Assembly (NCBI GenBank): GCA_963723765.1 | Contig: CAVRSD010000005.1 | Span: 1,069,264-1,133,263, forward strand | From: DATBAX01 sp963723765 | GTDB taxonomy: Bacteria; Acidobacteriota; Terriglobia; Terriglobales; Acidobacteriaceae | DNA length: 64,000 bases | Reading direction: 5' to 3' | Shown here: piece after piece, positions 26,836 through 34,209 of the stretch | Layout: each line of letters begins with the position of its first letter | How positions within the stretch are numbered: position 1 is the stretch's first letter | Made by a program: the position numbers and the translations under genes | Notes under the pieces: generated by a model | Database searches by the model: none | The model's input: only the letters and a program-made list of their open reading frames with translations | Told to the model about the DNA's origin: nothing

Positions 26836-27541
26836 GCATACCTGCCTTGGCAAATTCGGAAAGCCCAACTCCGCACAGCCGGTGCATTTTCTGGTCGAGA
26901 GTCAAAATCGCTTGCCAGTCGTTCTTCTCGCAGATGGGTACGGTAGTCACAACATCCGCCCCGATATGGCGGAAACTCAGACCGGCCTGCAAACAACGCT
27001 CGCGGGCATCGGTGTTACCGCGCACCCGAGGTTCAAGCAAATCGAAAGCAAACTGCGTGTGCCGGAATTCGTCCTTGGCGATAAATGCGTTGATCCGCGC
27101 CAGCACGGGTTCCTTGGCCTGACGCGAAGCCCGAAGAAAGAAATAAGCGGCAAAGTGTTCGCTGATCAGGTATCGCGTGAGTTCCGCGACTGGGTCAACC
27201 ACGCTATCCAGATTTCGTCGGCGCACAGCTACGATTTCCTCATCGCTCACCGGACGATAGTTCACCAGGCTCAAATAACGGTTCAGGACATAAAAATGTT
27301 TGTACGATTCATACATTTGCACTGAAAACACAGACGTCACATCGATCTGGTCCCACATGCAGCGGATCAAGTTGGCGGTGTATACCGGGAAATAGGACTC
27401 GATCAACGCCGAGTCGCGCATCTGATCGAGCAAGTCTGGCTGGTTCAAAGCAAGATTGCGATCAATTTCGTTCCAGGCGACATCCACGTCGAGGATCCAG
27501 CGTTGCATTTCCGCAGTTGTCAGATAATCGTCGTAAATCAT
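26822..27541 (-). CDS. Diiron oxygenase / acyl-ACP desaturase-like protein
   Basis: 239-residue helical protein of the ferritin-like/desaturase superfamily. Candidate iron ligands: Glu in DSALIESYFPVYTANLI, the ESYKH segment in VQMYESYKHFYVLNRYL, Glu in YLISEHFAAYFFLRA and ExxH in AFIAKDEFRHTQFAFDLLE. The first His motif reads E-S-Y-K-H instead of a clean ExxH, so one ligand may be shifted or missing. It starts with an ATGA overlap with the amino acid:CP ligase-like gene. It may act on an aminoacyl or acyl carrier thioester. AurF/CmlI-type N-oxygenase is an alternative reading. Confidence 0.78.
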   Translation of the reverse strand: MIYDDYLTTAEMQRWILDVDVAWNEIDRNLALNQPDLLDQMRDSALIESYFPVYTANLIRCMWDQIDVTSVFSVQMYESYKHFYVLNRYLSLVNYRPVSDEEIVAVRRRNLDSVVDPVAELTRYLISEHFAAYFFLRASRQAKEPVLARINAFIAKDEFRHTQFAFDLLEPRVRGNTDARERCLQAGLSFRHIGADVVTTVPICEKNDWQAILTLDQKMHRLCGVGLSEFAKAGMHVAS

Positions 27542-28374
27542 TTGCGCTCCTGTTCGGATAGCTTGAATGCCCGCGCCGGCCCGAGTTGTATCACCAATGC
27601 GAGCGCCCACCGTTCCAATCCAAAGGCGATGCATCCCGAGTGCGTTGGCACCTCATTGTTGTTCATGGCGAATCCGAATCGACGTGAAAAGAACGTCTCA
27701 TGCAAATTGAAGGAAGCAAGTGCCAGTTCTGTCCCTCGCTCATCCACTTGGGCGCGTAATTCGTATTTCAGTTGTTTGATCTGTTGCAGCAGCAGCTTGC
27801 CGCGAGCCGCTCCTCCAGCGAAGAACGGATCACTCGCCTGCTGCAGGCTTACGATCATGTACAGAGATTTCGCGAATGCGAGGATTCGATCCATCCACTC
27901 CTGCCTCTGCTCGCGCAACCAGGCGACGGGTCCGACAAGCACGATTTCTCTCATCATAAACGTCCGTAGCCGGCCCAACTCCTCTTTCCCTTCATTGCGT
28001 CCACAGCGCGAAATGCAGGTCCAAATGCCGGGTTCCGCTAGAGACGCCGCCGCCAGGCTGGCATAACAGTGATAGCAGGTTGCCGGAGACAAGCAGCCGC
28101 CATGGCTTTCGTCCACAACAACCTCGCCGGAGAATGAGTCGAAGAATCCTGCCCTCTCCAGGACGGTGCGCTCAATAAACGGTGGAACCGGCATTTCCTT
28201 GGCACCTGCTTTTGTAGCAAGGGCAACGAATTGCGAGTCGAGCCAGTCCATGAGTGCCAGCATTCGAGGACCCAGCCGGACTGCGTGACCCACAGGCGTC
28301 CACTCTTGCAGGCGCGACAACTCGGCCACCGGATTATCGAGACTGAGCTCTCTTGTCGCTATCACTTCACTCAT
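27538..28374 (-). CDS. Amino acid:[carrier protein] ligase-like class II synthetase
   Basis: 278-residue homolog of the catalytic core of seryl-tRNA synthetase without a tRNA-binding arm, as in amino acid:[carrier protein] ligases that activate small amino acids and load them on carrier proteins. Seen: GFFDSF before the LSPATCYHCYASL block; motif 2-like RCGRNEGKEELGRLRTFMMREIVLVG; motif 3-like HSGCIAFGLERWALAL. Cys100, Glu143 and Cys248 fit the Cys-Glu-Cys zinc site of the family, which binds the substrate amino group. ATG at 28374 overlaps the carrier protein stop as ATGA. The immediately upstream carrier is the expected acceptor. The amino acid (Gly or Ala in studied members) is not predictable. 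Confidence 0.88.
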   Translation of the reverse strand: MSEVIATRELSLDNPVAELSRLQEWTPVGHAVRLGPRMLALMDWLDSQFVALATKAGAKEMPVPPFIERTVLERAGFFDSFSGEVVVDESHGGCLSPATCYHCYASLAAASLAEPGIWTCISRCGRNEGKEELGRLRTFMMREIVLVGPVAWLREQRQEWMDRILAFAKSLYMIVSLQQASDPFFAGGAARGKLLLQQIKQLKYELRAQVDERGTELALASFNLHETFFSRRFGFAMNNNEVPTHSGCIAFGLERWALALVIQLGPARAFKLSEQERK

Positions 28375-28610
28375 AGTGTCCCGAAGCGTTCGGCGATCGT
28401 GTTTACGGTGCGAAAATTGTTCATCACAATCTCTTCGTCTGGAATCTCCCGGCCCGTAATAAGTTCGAGATATGCGATCAGCTTGAGGATCGAGAGTGAC
28501 TCGATCCAACCATCTTCAAACAGCGGAGTGTTAGGATCGGCGATCAGAGCACGGTCCGCCAATAATTCGCCGTTAATGTAGCCAAGCAATTTATCTCGAA
28601 CTTCAGTCAC
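28371..28610 (-). CDS. Acyl/aminoacyl carrier protein (partner of the ligase)
   Basis: 79-residue carrier starting at a GTG that lies within the last eight bases of the reductase gene. Helix 1 is VTEVRDKLLGYINGELLAD; the attachment block is FEDGWIESLSILKLIAYLELITG with Ser38 as the likely phosphopantetheine site (Glu-Ser-Leu in place of Asp-Ser-Leu). The ending IVMNNFRTVNTIAERF fits helix 4 of small carriers that pair with class II-type amino acid ligases. ATGA overlap with the ligase supports equimolar production. A 121-residue form from 28736 would be frame-overlapped by the reductase and is not favoured. Confidence 0.87.
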   Translation of the reverse strand: MTEVRDKLLGYINGELLADRALIADPNTPLFEDGWIESLSILKLIAYLELITGREIPDEEIVMNNFRTVNTIAERFGTL

Positions 28611-29703
28611 TGGCCATGGCCTCCGCTGGAATTCTATGTTCTCTCCAGCCAGTCTCCACCAGCCAGCGAACAACCTTGGGATAGAATTCCAACACTCCAG
28701 GTTTAACGATTCCCGCCGCCTGCAATGACTCCGCACTTAAAGCGTCGGAAAACTGCTTCGGATAGGCGAGCTGTGGCGCAAAGTGTTTGATGATTGCCAC
28801 ACTGCTTCGCAAAAGATCATCGCCAACTTCCTCCACTGAGCGTGCAAATAATTCGAAGGTTGGCAGGTCCACAATAGCCGGCATCTCAATCGCACGTTTT
28901 CTCCACGAAGGCCGATACCGAAGGAAGGTTTCGCTGGTTCGTTCGAGCAGTTCGGAGATGGTCATGACATCTTCGCCACCACAAATATGGAACGTTCGTC
29001 CGGATTGAAATCCGTCGATCGCAAAGTGTTCGACGGCAGCGGCGGCGTAGTCTAGAGCAATCAGGTCTACCGCACTATCCGGCGTTCCTGGGACCATCGG
29101 CGCCAGCGAGTTGTAACAGAGTCGAAGAGCATGATGAATCGCAGCCAGCTTCTCCACTTCTCCGGTCGTCGCACTGCCCAAGATCGTACTCAAGCGTAAA
29201 ACGGAAATTGGCAAGCTGCTCATGTGTTCACGCAGCAGGATTTCCGCCTCATACTTTGATTGCTCGTACGAATTCACAAATCCCGCATGGTGAATCAGAT
29301 CGTCTTCGTGGATCGTTCCGGTACGCCTGCCGGCCACATGGACGGTGCTCAGAGCTAGAACTGCTTTCAGCCGGGGACAACGTGAAGCGAAAGCCAGCAC
29401 GTTCCGCATTCCTTCCAGATTCACGGCACGTGCTTCATCAAGGGGCGCTGCAAACCGCGTGTCAGCCGCCGCATGGATAATGACAGTGACGCGATCCAGA
29501 ATTTCGCGGCTGGCTTTCGTCGATAAACCCAGGTCCAGGTTTGCCGTGACGTCACCGGATACTGGGCTCAGTTTGCTGGAGGCGTCTTGTTCGGCCCCGC
29601 GTATTAGCGTGAAAATCCTATCCACGTCAGCGCGGCGTGCGAGAAGTGGAAGTAGCGCTTGCCCTACCATCCCTGTTGCGCCGGTGAGCAAAATAGAATT
29701 CAT
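28603..29703 (-). CDS. Thioester reductase-like NAD(P)-binding SDR (extended, NAD_binding_4 type)
   Basis: 366-residue extended short-chain dehydrogenase resembling the terminal reductase domains of NRPS/PKS and carboxylic acid reductases. Nucleotide motif GATGMVGQALLPLLAR at the N-terminus, HAAADTRFAAPLDEARAVNLEGMRNVL, catalytic YxxxK in NSYEQSKYEAEILLR and the substrate-side VLRLSTILG. A C-terminal ~130-residue extension follows GRTFHICGGEDVMTISEL. It could release a carrier-bound acyl chain as aldehyde or alcohol (inference). Its ATG shares its A with the TAA of the KAS III-like gene (TAATG). Confidence 0.85.
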   Translation of the reverse strand: MNSILLTGATGMVGQALLPLLARRADVDRIFTLIRGAEQDASSKLSPVSGDVTANLDLGLSTKASREILDRVTVIIHAAADTRFAAPLDEARAVNLEGMRNVLAFASRCPRLKAVLALSTVHVAGRRTGTIHEDDLIHHAGFVNSYEQSKYEAEILLREHMSSLPISVLRLSTILGSATTGEVEKLAAIHHALRLCYNSLAPMVPGTPDSAVDLIALDYAAAAVEHFAIDGFQSGRTFHICGGEDVMTISELLERTSETFLRYRPSWRKRAIEMPAIVDLPTFELFARSVEEVGDDLLRSSVAIIKHFAPQLAYPKQFSDALSAESLQAAGIVKPGVLEFYPKVVRWLVETGWREHRIPAEAMASD

Positions 29704-30647
29704 TAGTGCTCCAGAACCATGCACGCCCAGTTTGCGCCAAAGCCGAACGTAAACAGCAATAGTTTGTCCCCGTGCTGCAGTCGTCCCGAATCCGTCCCAT
29801 CCTTCAGATTGATCCAATTGTCTGCAGCGATTACATGCGCGATTTTGCTGATATTGTCGGCAAACAGTCTTTCACGATTGATCTGAAGAAGACCCAGCAG
29901 GATCTCCCAGCTCCGCAAGGAAACGTTGTGAGGAAGGACGCACGCAACCTGGGAAAAGTTAACGTGCGCATCTTCGAGCGTGTCACGAATGATGGTGCGT
30001 GCCGTGGGGAAGTAAGCTGCGGCGATTTCGTTCTTTCGCACAACGGAGTCCCAGTAATAACCCTTAGTAATCTGCCTGTACGCACAGATACGATTGCGCG
30101 TACATTTTTTCTCCACGAGGACCGCGCACGCTCCATCCGAAATGACGTTGTAAATCATTTCTCGCTTCTGGCCTGCGGGAAGCACATCCGAACTAACGCA
30201 AAGCACCCGGCTGGCATCCTCGTGGGAAGACAGAAAATCGCTCGCGAGTGCGACGGAAGCCATCATGCCAACACAACCGGCCTGGCTTATGCCAAAAGCG
30301 GTTGCGCGGGTCAGTTCCAATTCGTATTGCAACTGGGCAACCGGATAGTTAAAAACTGACAACGGATGATCGGTTTCAACCGCGTGGCTTTGCGGCATTG
30401 CCCCAGCATAGAAAATTGCGTCCACGCTAGCAGTATCGATGCCGCTGGTTTTTAGCAACTTCTTCGCTGCGGCGGTGGCGAGTACGTGCGAAGGAAATCG
30501 ACTCAATCGCGCACACCCGAATCCGAACTCCCGCAGACGCAACGCCGGAGTGTCCAGCAGCCCTTGAGCTTCGAGTTCCTCGACCGAAACTGCATCCGAA
30601 CCGAGGATGTATTCGATTCCCGAAATGCCGACGTCCACGAGGTTCAC
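29703..30647 (-). CDS. 3-oxoacyl-ACP synthase III-like (KAS III/FabH-like) condensing enzyme
   Basis: 314-residue thiolase-fold protein with the KAS III catalytic set: Cys125 in FGISQAGCVGMMAS, His240 in VACVLPHNVSLRS and an Asn at 277 or 280 in IAADNWINL. The C-terminal GDKLLLFTFGFGANWACMVLEH is the family's closing glycine-rich strand. The likely start is GTG at 30647; no strong Shine-Dalgarno is seen. It is the first gene of the operon. KAS III-like enzymes here could condense an aminoacyl or acyl carrier with malonyl-ACP, form an ester/amide, or cyclise. It is too divergent to be called the housekeeping FabH. Confidence 0.87.
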   Translation of the reverse strand: MNLVDVGISGIEYILGSDAVSVEELEAQGLLDTPALRLREFGFGCARLSRFPSHVLATAAAKKLLKTSGIDTASVDAIFYAGAMPQSHAVETDHPLSVFNYPVAQLQYELELTRATAFGISQAGCVGMMASVALASDFLSSHEDASRVLCVSSDVLPAGQKREMIYNVISDGACAVLVEKKCTRNRICAYRQITKGYYWDSVVRKNEIAAAYFPTARTIIRDTLEDAHVNFSQVACVLPHNVSLRSWEILLGLLQINRERLFADNISKIAHVIAADNWINLKDGTDSGRLQHGDKLLLFTFGFGANWACMVLEH

Positions 30648-30929
30648 CTACAGGTCTAACTTAGAGTTCGAATTGTCGCACAACCCATTCGCGGAATCTG
30701 CGACTTCAGCGCCTGAAAACCGTTCCAGTCCAGCCCCAGCCGGGTTTACGCAACTCAGTGCTGCGGCTAACGAACCCATGCTCTGCGAATCCGGCCTCAG
30801 TTGCAAACGCCAAAATGCGCCAAATATCCCTGGCGTCGAATGACGCCCCTTGGGTGGGCAGCACGTTTTATACCTAGCAAATTGCTGTAGACTCTTCCCG
30901 ATGTACTCGCAAAAGAATGGCGGAGGACA

Positions 30930-31949
30930 ATGCGACGTTCACACTTTATTATTACGGCAATCCTGATTGGCTTATCGGGCGTGTTGCCTATCTCTGGAGC
31001 TCAAATGGCTGTTATCAACGCTGGGGTATTGCTTGTCGCCAACAAGGGCGCCGGCACCCTCGGCATCGTTGATCCGCAATCCGGTCAGCAAATTGCAACC
31101 GTGCCCGAAGGAGGGGTCACCGGGCATGAGGTGGTAGCGTCTCCCGACGGACGGCTCGCCTATGTTCCGATCTACGGCAACTCCGGCGTCGGCAAGCCGG
31201 GAACTGACGGCAGCAATGTGGTCGTAATTGACATCGCCGCGCGCAAGGTAATCGGCAACATCGAGTTTGGACACGGAGTTCGTCCGCACTGCGCAGTGTT
31301 TGGCCCCAAGGATGGACTGCTCTACATTTCTACCGAGCTGGATAAGTCGATTAGCATTATCGATCCCCACACTCTGAAAATTGTGGGATCCATTCCGACA
31401 GGCCAACCAGAATCACACATGTTTGCCATTGCTCCTGATGGACGCCGCGCCTACACCGCGAACGTTGGCCCCGGCACGGTTTCTGTGTTGGATATCGAGA
31501 AGCGAAAAACCATTGATGTAATCCCGGTTTCAGCCCAAATCCAGCGCATCTCGATTTCAGTCGATGGCCGCTCGGTTTTTACCTCTGACCAGACGAAACC
31601 CCAGCTCGCCGTTATCGATACCTCCAGCAATAAGGTGAGAGCGTGGATTCCCTTACCCGCAGCCGGCTACGGATCTGCTCCCACGCCTGATGGCCGTTCG
31701 TTGGTGATCGCCATACCGGAGGCAAACAAAGTAGCGGTGATCGATCTGGACGCCATGAAGGTCACCCACACCATTGACGTTCCCGCGGCTCCGCAAGAAG
31801 TTCTGGTGCGTCCCGATGGTCGTGTGGCGTATGTTTCCTGCGATGCCAGCCACAAAGTTGCCGTGATTCGGGTTTCGGATTGGACCGTAGAAAAGTTGAT
31901 TGACGCTGGCAAAGGTACCGATGGCCTCGCGTGGGCAGTTCCGAAATAA
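30930..31949 (+). CDS. Exported YncE-like seven-bladed beta-propeller protein
   Basis: 339 residues with a signal peptide (FIITAILIGLSGVLPISGAQ) and repeated 40-residue blades of the YncE/YVTN type: ASPDGRLAYVPIYG, VVVIDIAARKVIGNIEFG, SIIDPHTLKIVGSIPTG, VSVLDIEKRKTIDVIPVS, VAVIDLDAMKVTHTIDVP. The ATG has GGAGG four bases upstream. It is divergent from the biosynthetic operon (282 bp between starts) and 54 bp ahead of an MFS transporter gene. Such proteins bind ligands or nucleic acids in the periplasm; no enzyme activity is expected. A weakly similar propeller lies at 36553-37623. Confidence 0.88.
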   Translation: MRRSHFIITAILIGLSGVLPISGAQMAVINAGVLLVANKGAGTLGIVDPQSGQQIATVPEGGVTGHEVVASPDGRLAYVPIYGNSGVGKPGTDGSNVVVIDIAARKVIGNIEFGHGVRPHCAVFGPKDGLLYISTELDKSISIIDPHTLKIVGSIPTGQPESHMFAIAPDGRRAYTANVGPGTVSVLDIEKRKTIDVIPVSAQIQRISISVDGRSVFTSDQTKPQLAVIDTSSNKVRAWIPLPAAGYGSAPTPDGRSLVIAIPEANKVAVIDLDAMKVTHTIDVPAAPQEVLVRPDGRVAYVSCDASHKVAVIRVSDWTVEKLIDAGKGTDGLAWAVPK

Positions 31950-32003
31950 TGCGCATTTGATGTAGAAACCTGGAGTAAGTTCAGAAAAGTAGCAATCACA
32001 GCT

Positions 32004-33302
32004 ATGGATTCTGCCGCGACATCCGGAGCCGAAGAACGACTCCACGGCACACCCACACGCGCGGGTTATTTTCGTTGGGTCATCTGCGCTCTCCTGCTAT
32101 TCGGGACGACCAAGAACTACATGGACCGCCAAGTCCTGGGGATCCTCAAGAACACTCTTCAGCCCTACTTCGGATGGAACGAAATCGACTACAGCAATCT
32201 GGTATTGGCCTTCCAGGCGTTCTATGCATTGGGTCTGGTGGTGGTGGGCTGGCTGATTGATCGGCTGGGCACGCGATTGGGCTATGCCCTGGCCATGGTT
32301 TTCTGGAGCCTGGCGTCCATGGGACATGCTTTGGGAAGCTCGTTCACCAGCTTCCTGGTTGCCCGGTCCTCTCTGGGCTTCTGGGAGGGGGGCGTTTTCC
32401 CCGCCAGCATTAAGACGGTCGCCGAATGGTTCCCCAAGAAAGAACGGGCGCTGGCCACGGGCATCTTTAATGCGGGGACCAACGCCGGCGCAATCATCAC
32501 TCCGTTGACCGTACCATGGATCGCCGTTCATTGGGGCTGGCGCTGGGCTTTCCTGATCGTCGGAGCGCTGGGGTTCGTCTGGCTGATCTTTTGGCTGCTG
32601 ATCTATCGCAAGCCGGAAGACCACCCGCGCGTCTCCAAAGCTGAGTTGGATTACATCCGCAGTGACCCACCGGAACCGACCGAGAAAATCAAATGGCTCA
32701 GCCTGCTGCCACACCGGCAGACATGGGCATTCGTGATGGGCAAATTCATGATTGATCCCATCTGGTGGTTCTATTTATTTTGGATACCTGACTTTCTTCA
32801 GCGCAGGCATGGCCTATCTTTGATGGGAATCCGGGCGCCGATTGTCGTGATCTATGTGATCGCCGATGTCGGCAGCATCGCTGGCGGCTGGCTATCTTCC
32901 TGGATGATTCAGCGCGGCAGAAGTGTAAACGCATCTCGCAAGACCACGATGTTACTTTGCGCCATCTGCGTGGTTCCGATTATGTTCGCGTACCGCATCG
33001 ATAGTATGTGGGACGCAGTTTTGCTGGTCGGGCTCGCCGCTGCAGGACATCAGGGATTTTCCGCCAATCTCTTTACCCTCACCTCCGACATGTTTCCATC
33101 ACGGGTAGTAGGCTCGGTTGTGGGGATTGGCGGGATGGCGGGTGCGATCGGGGGAATGCTGATCGCGAAGGTCGTCGGCTACGCGCTGCAGTGGACCGGC
33201 AGTTATAAGGTTCCTTTTCTCATCGCCGGTTTTGCATATTTGCTGGCACTGGCAACTATTCAGTTGCTGGCTCCAAAACTCGAGCCCGTAAATATTCGCT
33301 GA
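32004..33302 (+). CDS. MFS transporter, anion:cation symporter type (hexuronate/glucarate-like)
   Basis: 432 residues, 12 predicted helices. ACS-family features: RWVICALLLFGTTKNYMDRQVLGILKNTLQ in helix 1, DRLGTRLGYALAMVFWSLASMGHALG, the EGGVFPASIKTVAEWFPKKERALATGIFNAGTNAGAII segment and a central loop (YRKPEDHPRVSKAELDYI). The family imports hexuronates, aldonates and related sugar acids. The SDR on the opposite strand and the GH3 enzyme nearby fit sugar-acid use (inference). It follows the propeller gene in the same direction by 54 bases and may share its promoter. Confidence 0.9.
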   Translation: MDSAATSGAEERLHGTPTRAGYFRWVICALLLFGTTKNYMDRQVLGILKNTLQPYFGWNEIDYSNLVLAFQAFYALGLVVVGWLIDRLGTRLGYALAMVFWSLASMGHALGSSFTSFLVARSSLGFWEGGVFPASIKTVAEWFPKKERALATGIFNAGTNAGAIITPLTVPWIAVHWGWRWAFLIVGALGFVWLIFWLLIYRKPEDHPRVSKAELDYIRSDPPEPTEKIKWLSLLPHRQTWAFVMGKFMIDPIWWFYLFWIPDFLQRRHGLSLMGIRAPIVVIYVIADVGSIAGGWLSSWMIQRGRSVNASRKTTMLLCAICVVPIMFAYRIDSMWDAVLLVGLAAAGHQGFSANLFTLTSDMFPSRVVGSVVGIGGMAGAIGGMLIAKVVGYALQWTGSYKVPFLIAGFAYLLALATIQLLAPKLEPVNIR

Positions 33303-33327
33303 GGAACCACCACGACTCACGTAGGGA

Positions 33328-33342
33328 CAGCCGCCTCGGCTG
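33328..33342. repeat. Short GC-rich hairpin between convergent genes
   Basis: CAGCCG-CCT-CGGCTG in the 54-bp gap between the MFS and SDR stops. It lacks a T-tract, so it is not a classical terminator. It resembles the GGGACAGCCGCC..GGCTGTCC type of intergenic element I associate with acidobacterial genomes (from memory). Confidence 0.4.
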
Positions 33343-33356
33343 GCCTCAACGCGAAG

Positions 33357-34133
33357 CTATTGATTGACTCCGCTCGCGAGAAATCCTCCGTCCACCGTCA
33401 GCAAATGTCCGGTAACAAAGCTGGCTGCATCCGACGCCAAAAATACAGCGGCTCCGCCAAGCTCATCGAGCTTCCCAAAACGCCGCATTGGCGTACGCAT
33501 TAGGAATTCGCGGCCGCGATCCGTTCCATCGAGAAGAGCAGCGTTTAAGTCCGTGCGGAACACGCCGGGAGCAATCGCATTGACGCAAACCCCCGATGGA
33601 GCCCATTCGATGGCGAGAGATTTTGTCAGCGAAGCCACTGCCGCCTTGCTGGCACTATACGCAGCGACTTCATAGAGCGCGACGAACGAAGAAAGCGAAG
33701 CGATATTAATGATGCGGCCATAGCCGCGCTCAATCATGTGCCGTCCAAATACCTGACAAGCGCGCAAAGTCCCGTTCAGATTGGTTTCCAGAATTGCATT
33801 CCATTCAGATTCCGGGACTTCGAGGGTCGGCGTGCGTTTGGTGCGGCCGGCACAGTTCACCAGGATCTGCACGCTGCCGAATTTGGCGCACACCGATTGC
33901 AGGAGTTGTTTAAGGCTATCCGCATTCGTGACATCGCAAGTTTGTGCAAGCGATCGTCGCCCAAGCGCCTCAACCTCCGCTGCCGCATCGCTCACTTGCT
34001 GAGCGCGGCGGCCCGTAGGCACAACATTCGCGCCGGCTTGCGCCAGTGCCCTTGTGATGGCCAGCCCAATACCGCTGGTGCCGCCGATCACAACTGCGGT
34101 CTTATTTGTTAAATCAAGAAGAGGATGACCCAT
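33357..34133 (-). CDS. SDR family oxidoreductase
   Basis: Classical short-chain dehydrogenase of 258 residues. TGxxxGIG motif as VIGGTSGIGLAITRALAQAGA, NAG motif as LVNCAGRT, catalytic Ser in NIASLSSFVALYE, YxxxK in AAYSASKAAVASLTKSLAIEW, and a C-terminal FVTGHLLTVDGGF. This is the pattern of gluconate 5-dehydrogenase/KduD-like enzymes. ATG at 34133 is chosen because the fold begins at LTNKTAVVIGG; an upstream in-frame codon would overlap the GH3 gene. A sugar or sugar-acid substrate is suggested by the ACS-type transporter facing it. Confidence 0.9.
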   Translation of the reverse strand: MGHPLLDLTNKTAVVIGGTSGIGLAITRALAQAGANVVPTGRRAQQVSDAAAEVEALGRRSLAQTCDVTNADSLKQLLQSVCAKFGSVQILVNCAGRTKRTPTLEVPESEWNAILETNLNGTLRACQVFGRHMIERGYGRIINIASLSSFVALYEVAAYSASKAAVASLTKSLAIEWAPSGVCVNAIAPGVFRTDLNAALLDGTDRGREFLMRTPMRRFGKLDELGGAAVFLASDAASFVTGHLLTVDGGFLASGVNQ

Positions 34134-34209
34134 GAATCCTTTGCCTGGAGATTTAAACGAAGCGAAGTGAATCAAAGGGGACGCAAGCTTCACACTTGGC
34201 CCCCGCATC

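Noticed and set aside
27538..28374. Truncated seryl-tRNA synthetase pseudogene
   Set aside because: Catalytic motifs and Cys-Glu-Cys set are intact and the gene is coupled to a carrier protein, which fits the carrier-ligase family better than decay.
29703..30647. Housekeeping fabH and fatty acid synthesis operon
   Set aside because: The KAS III-like sequence is divergent and its neighbours (amino acid ligase, diiron proteins, methyltransferase) are not fab genes.
30675..30704. GTCGCA/TGCGAC inverted repeat upstream of the biosynthetic operon
   Set aside because: Six-base arms with an 18-base spacer are likely by chance in this composition.
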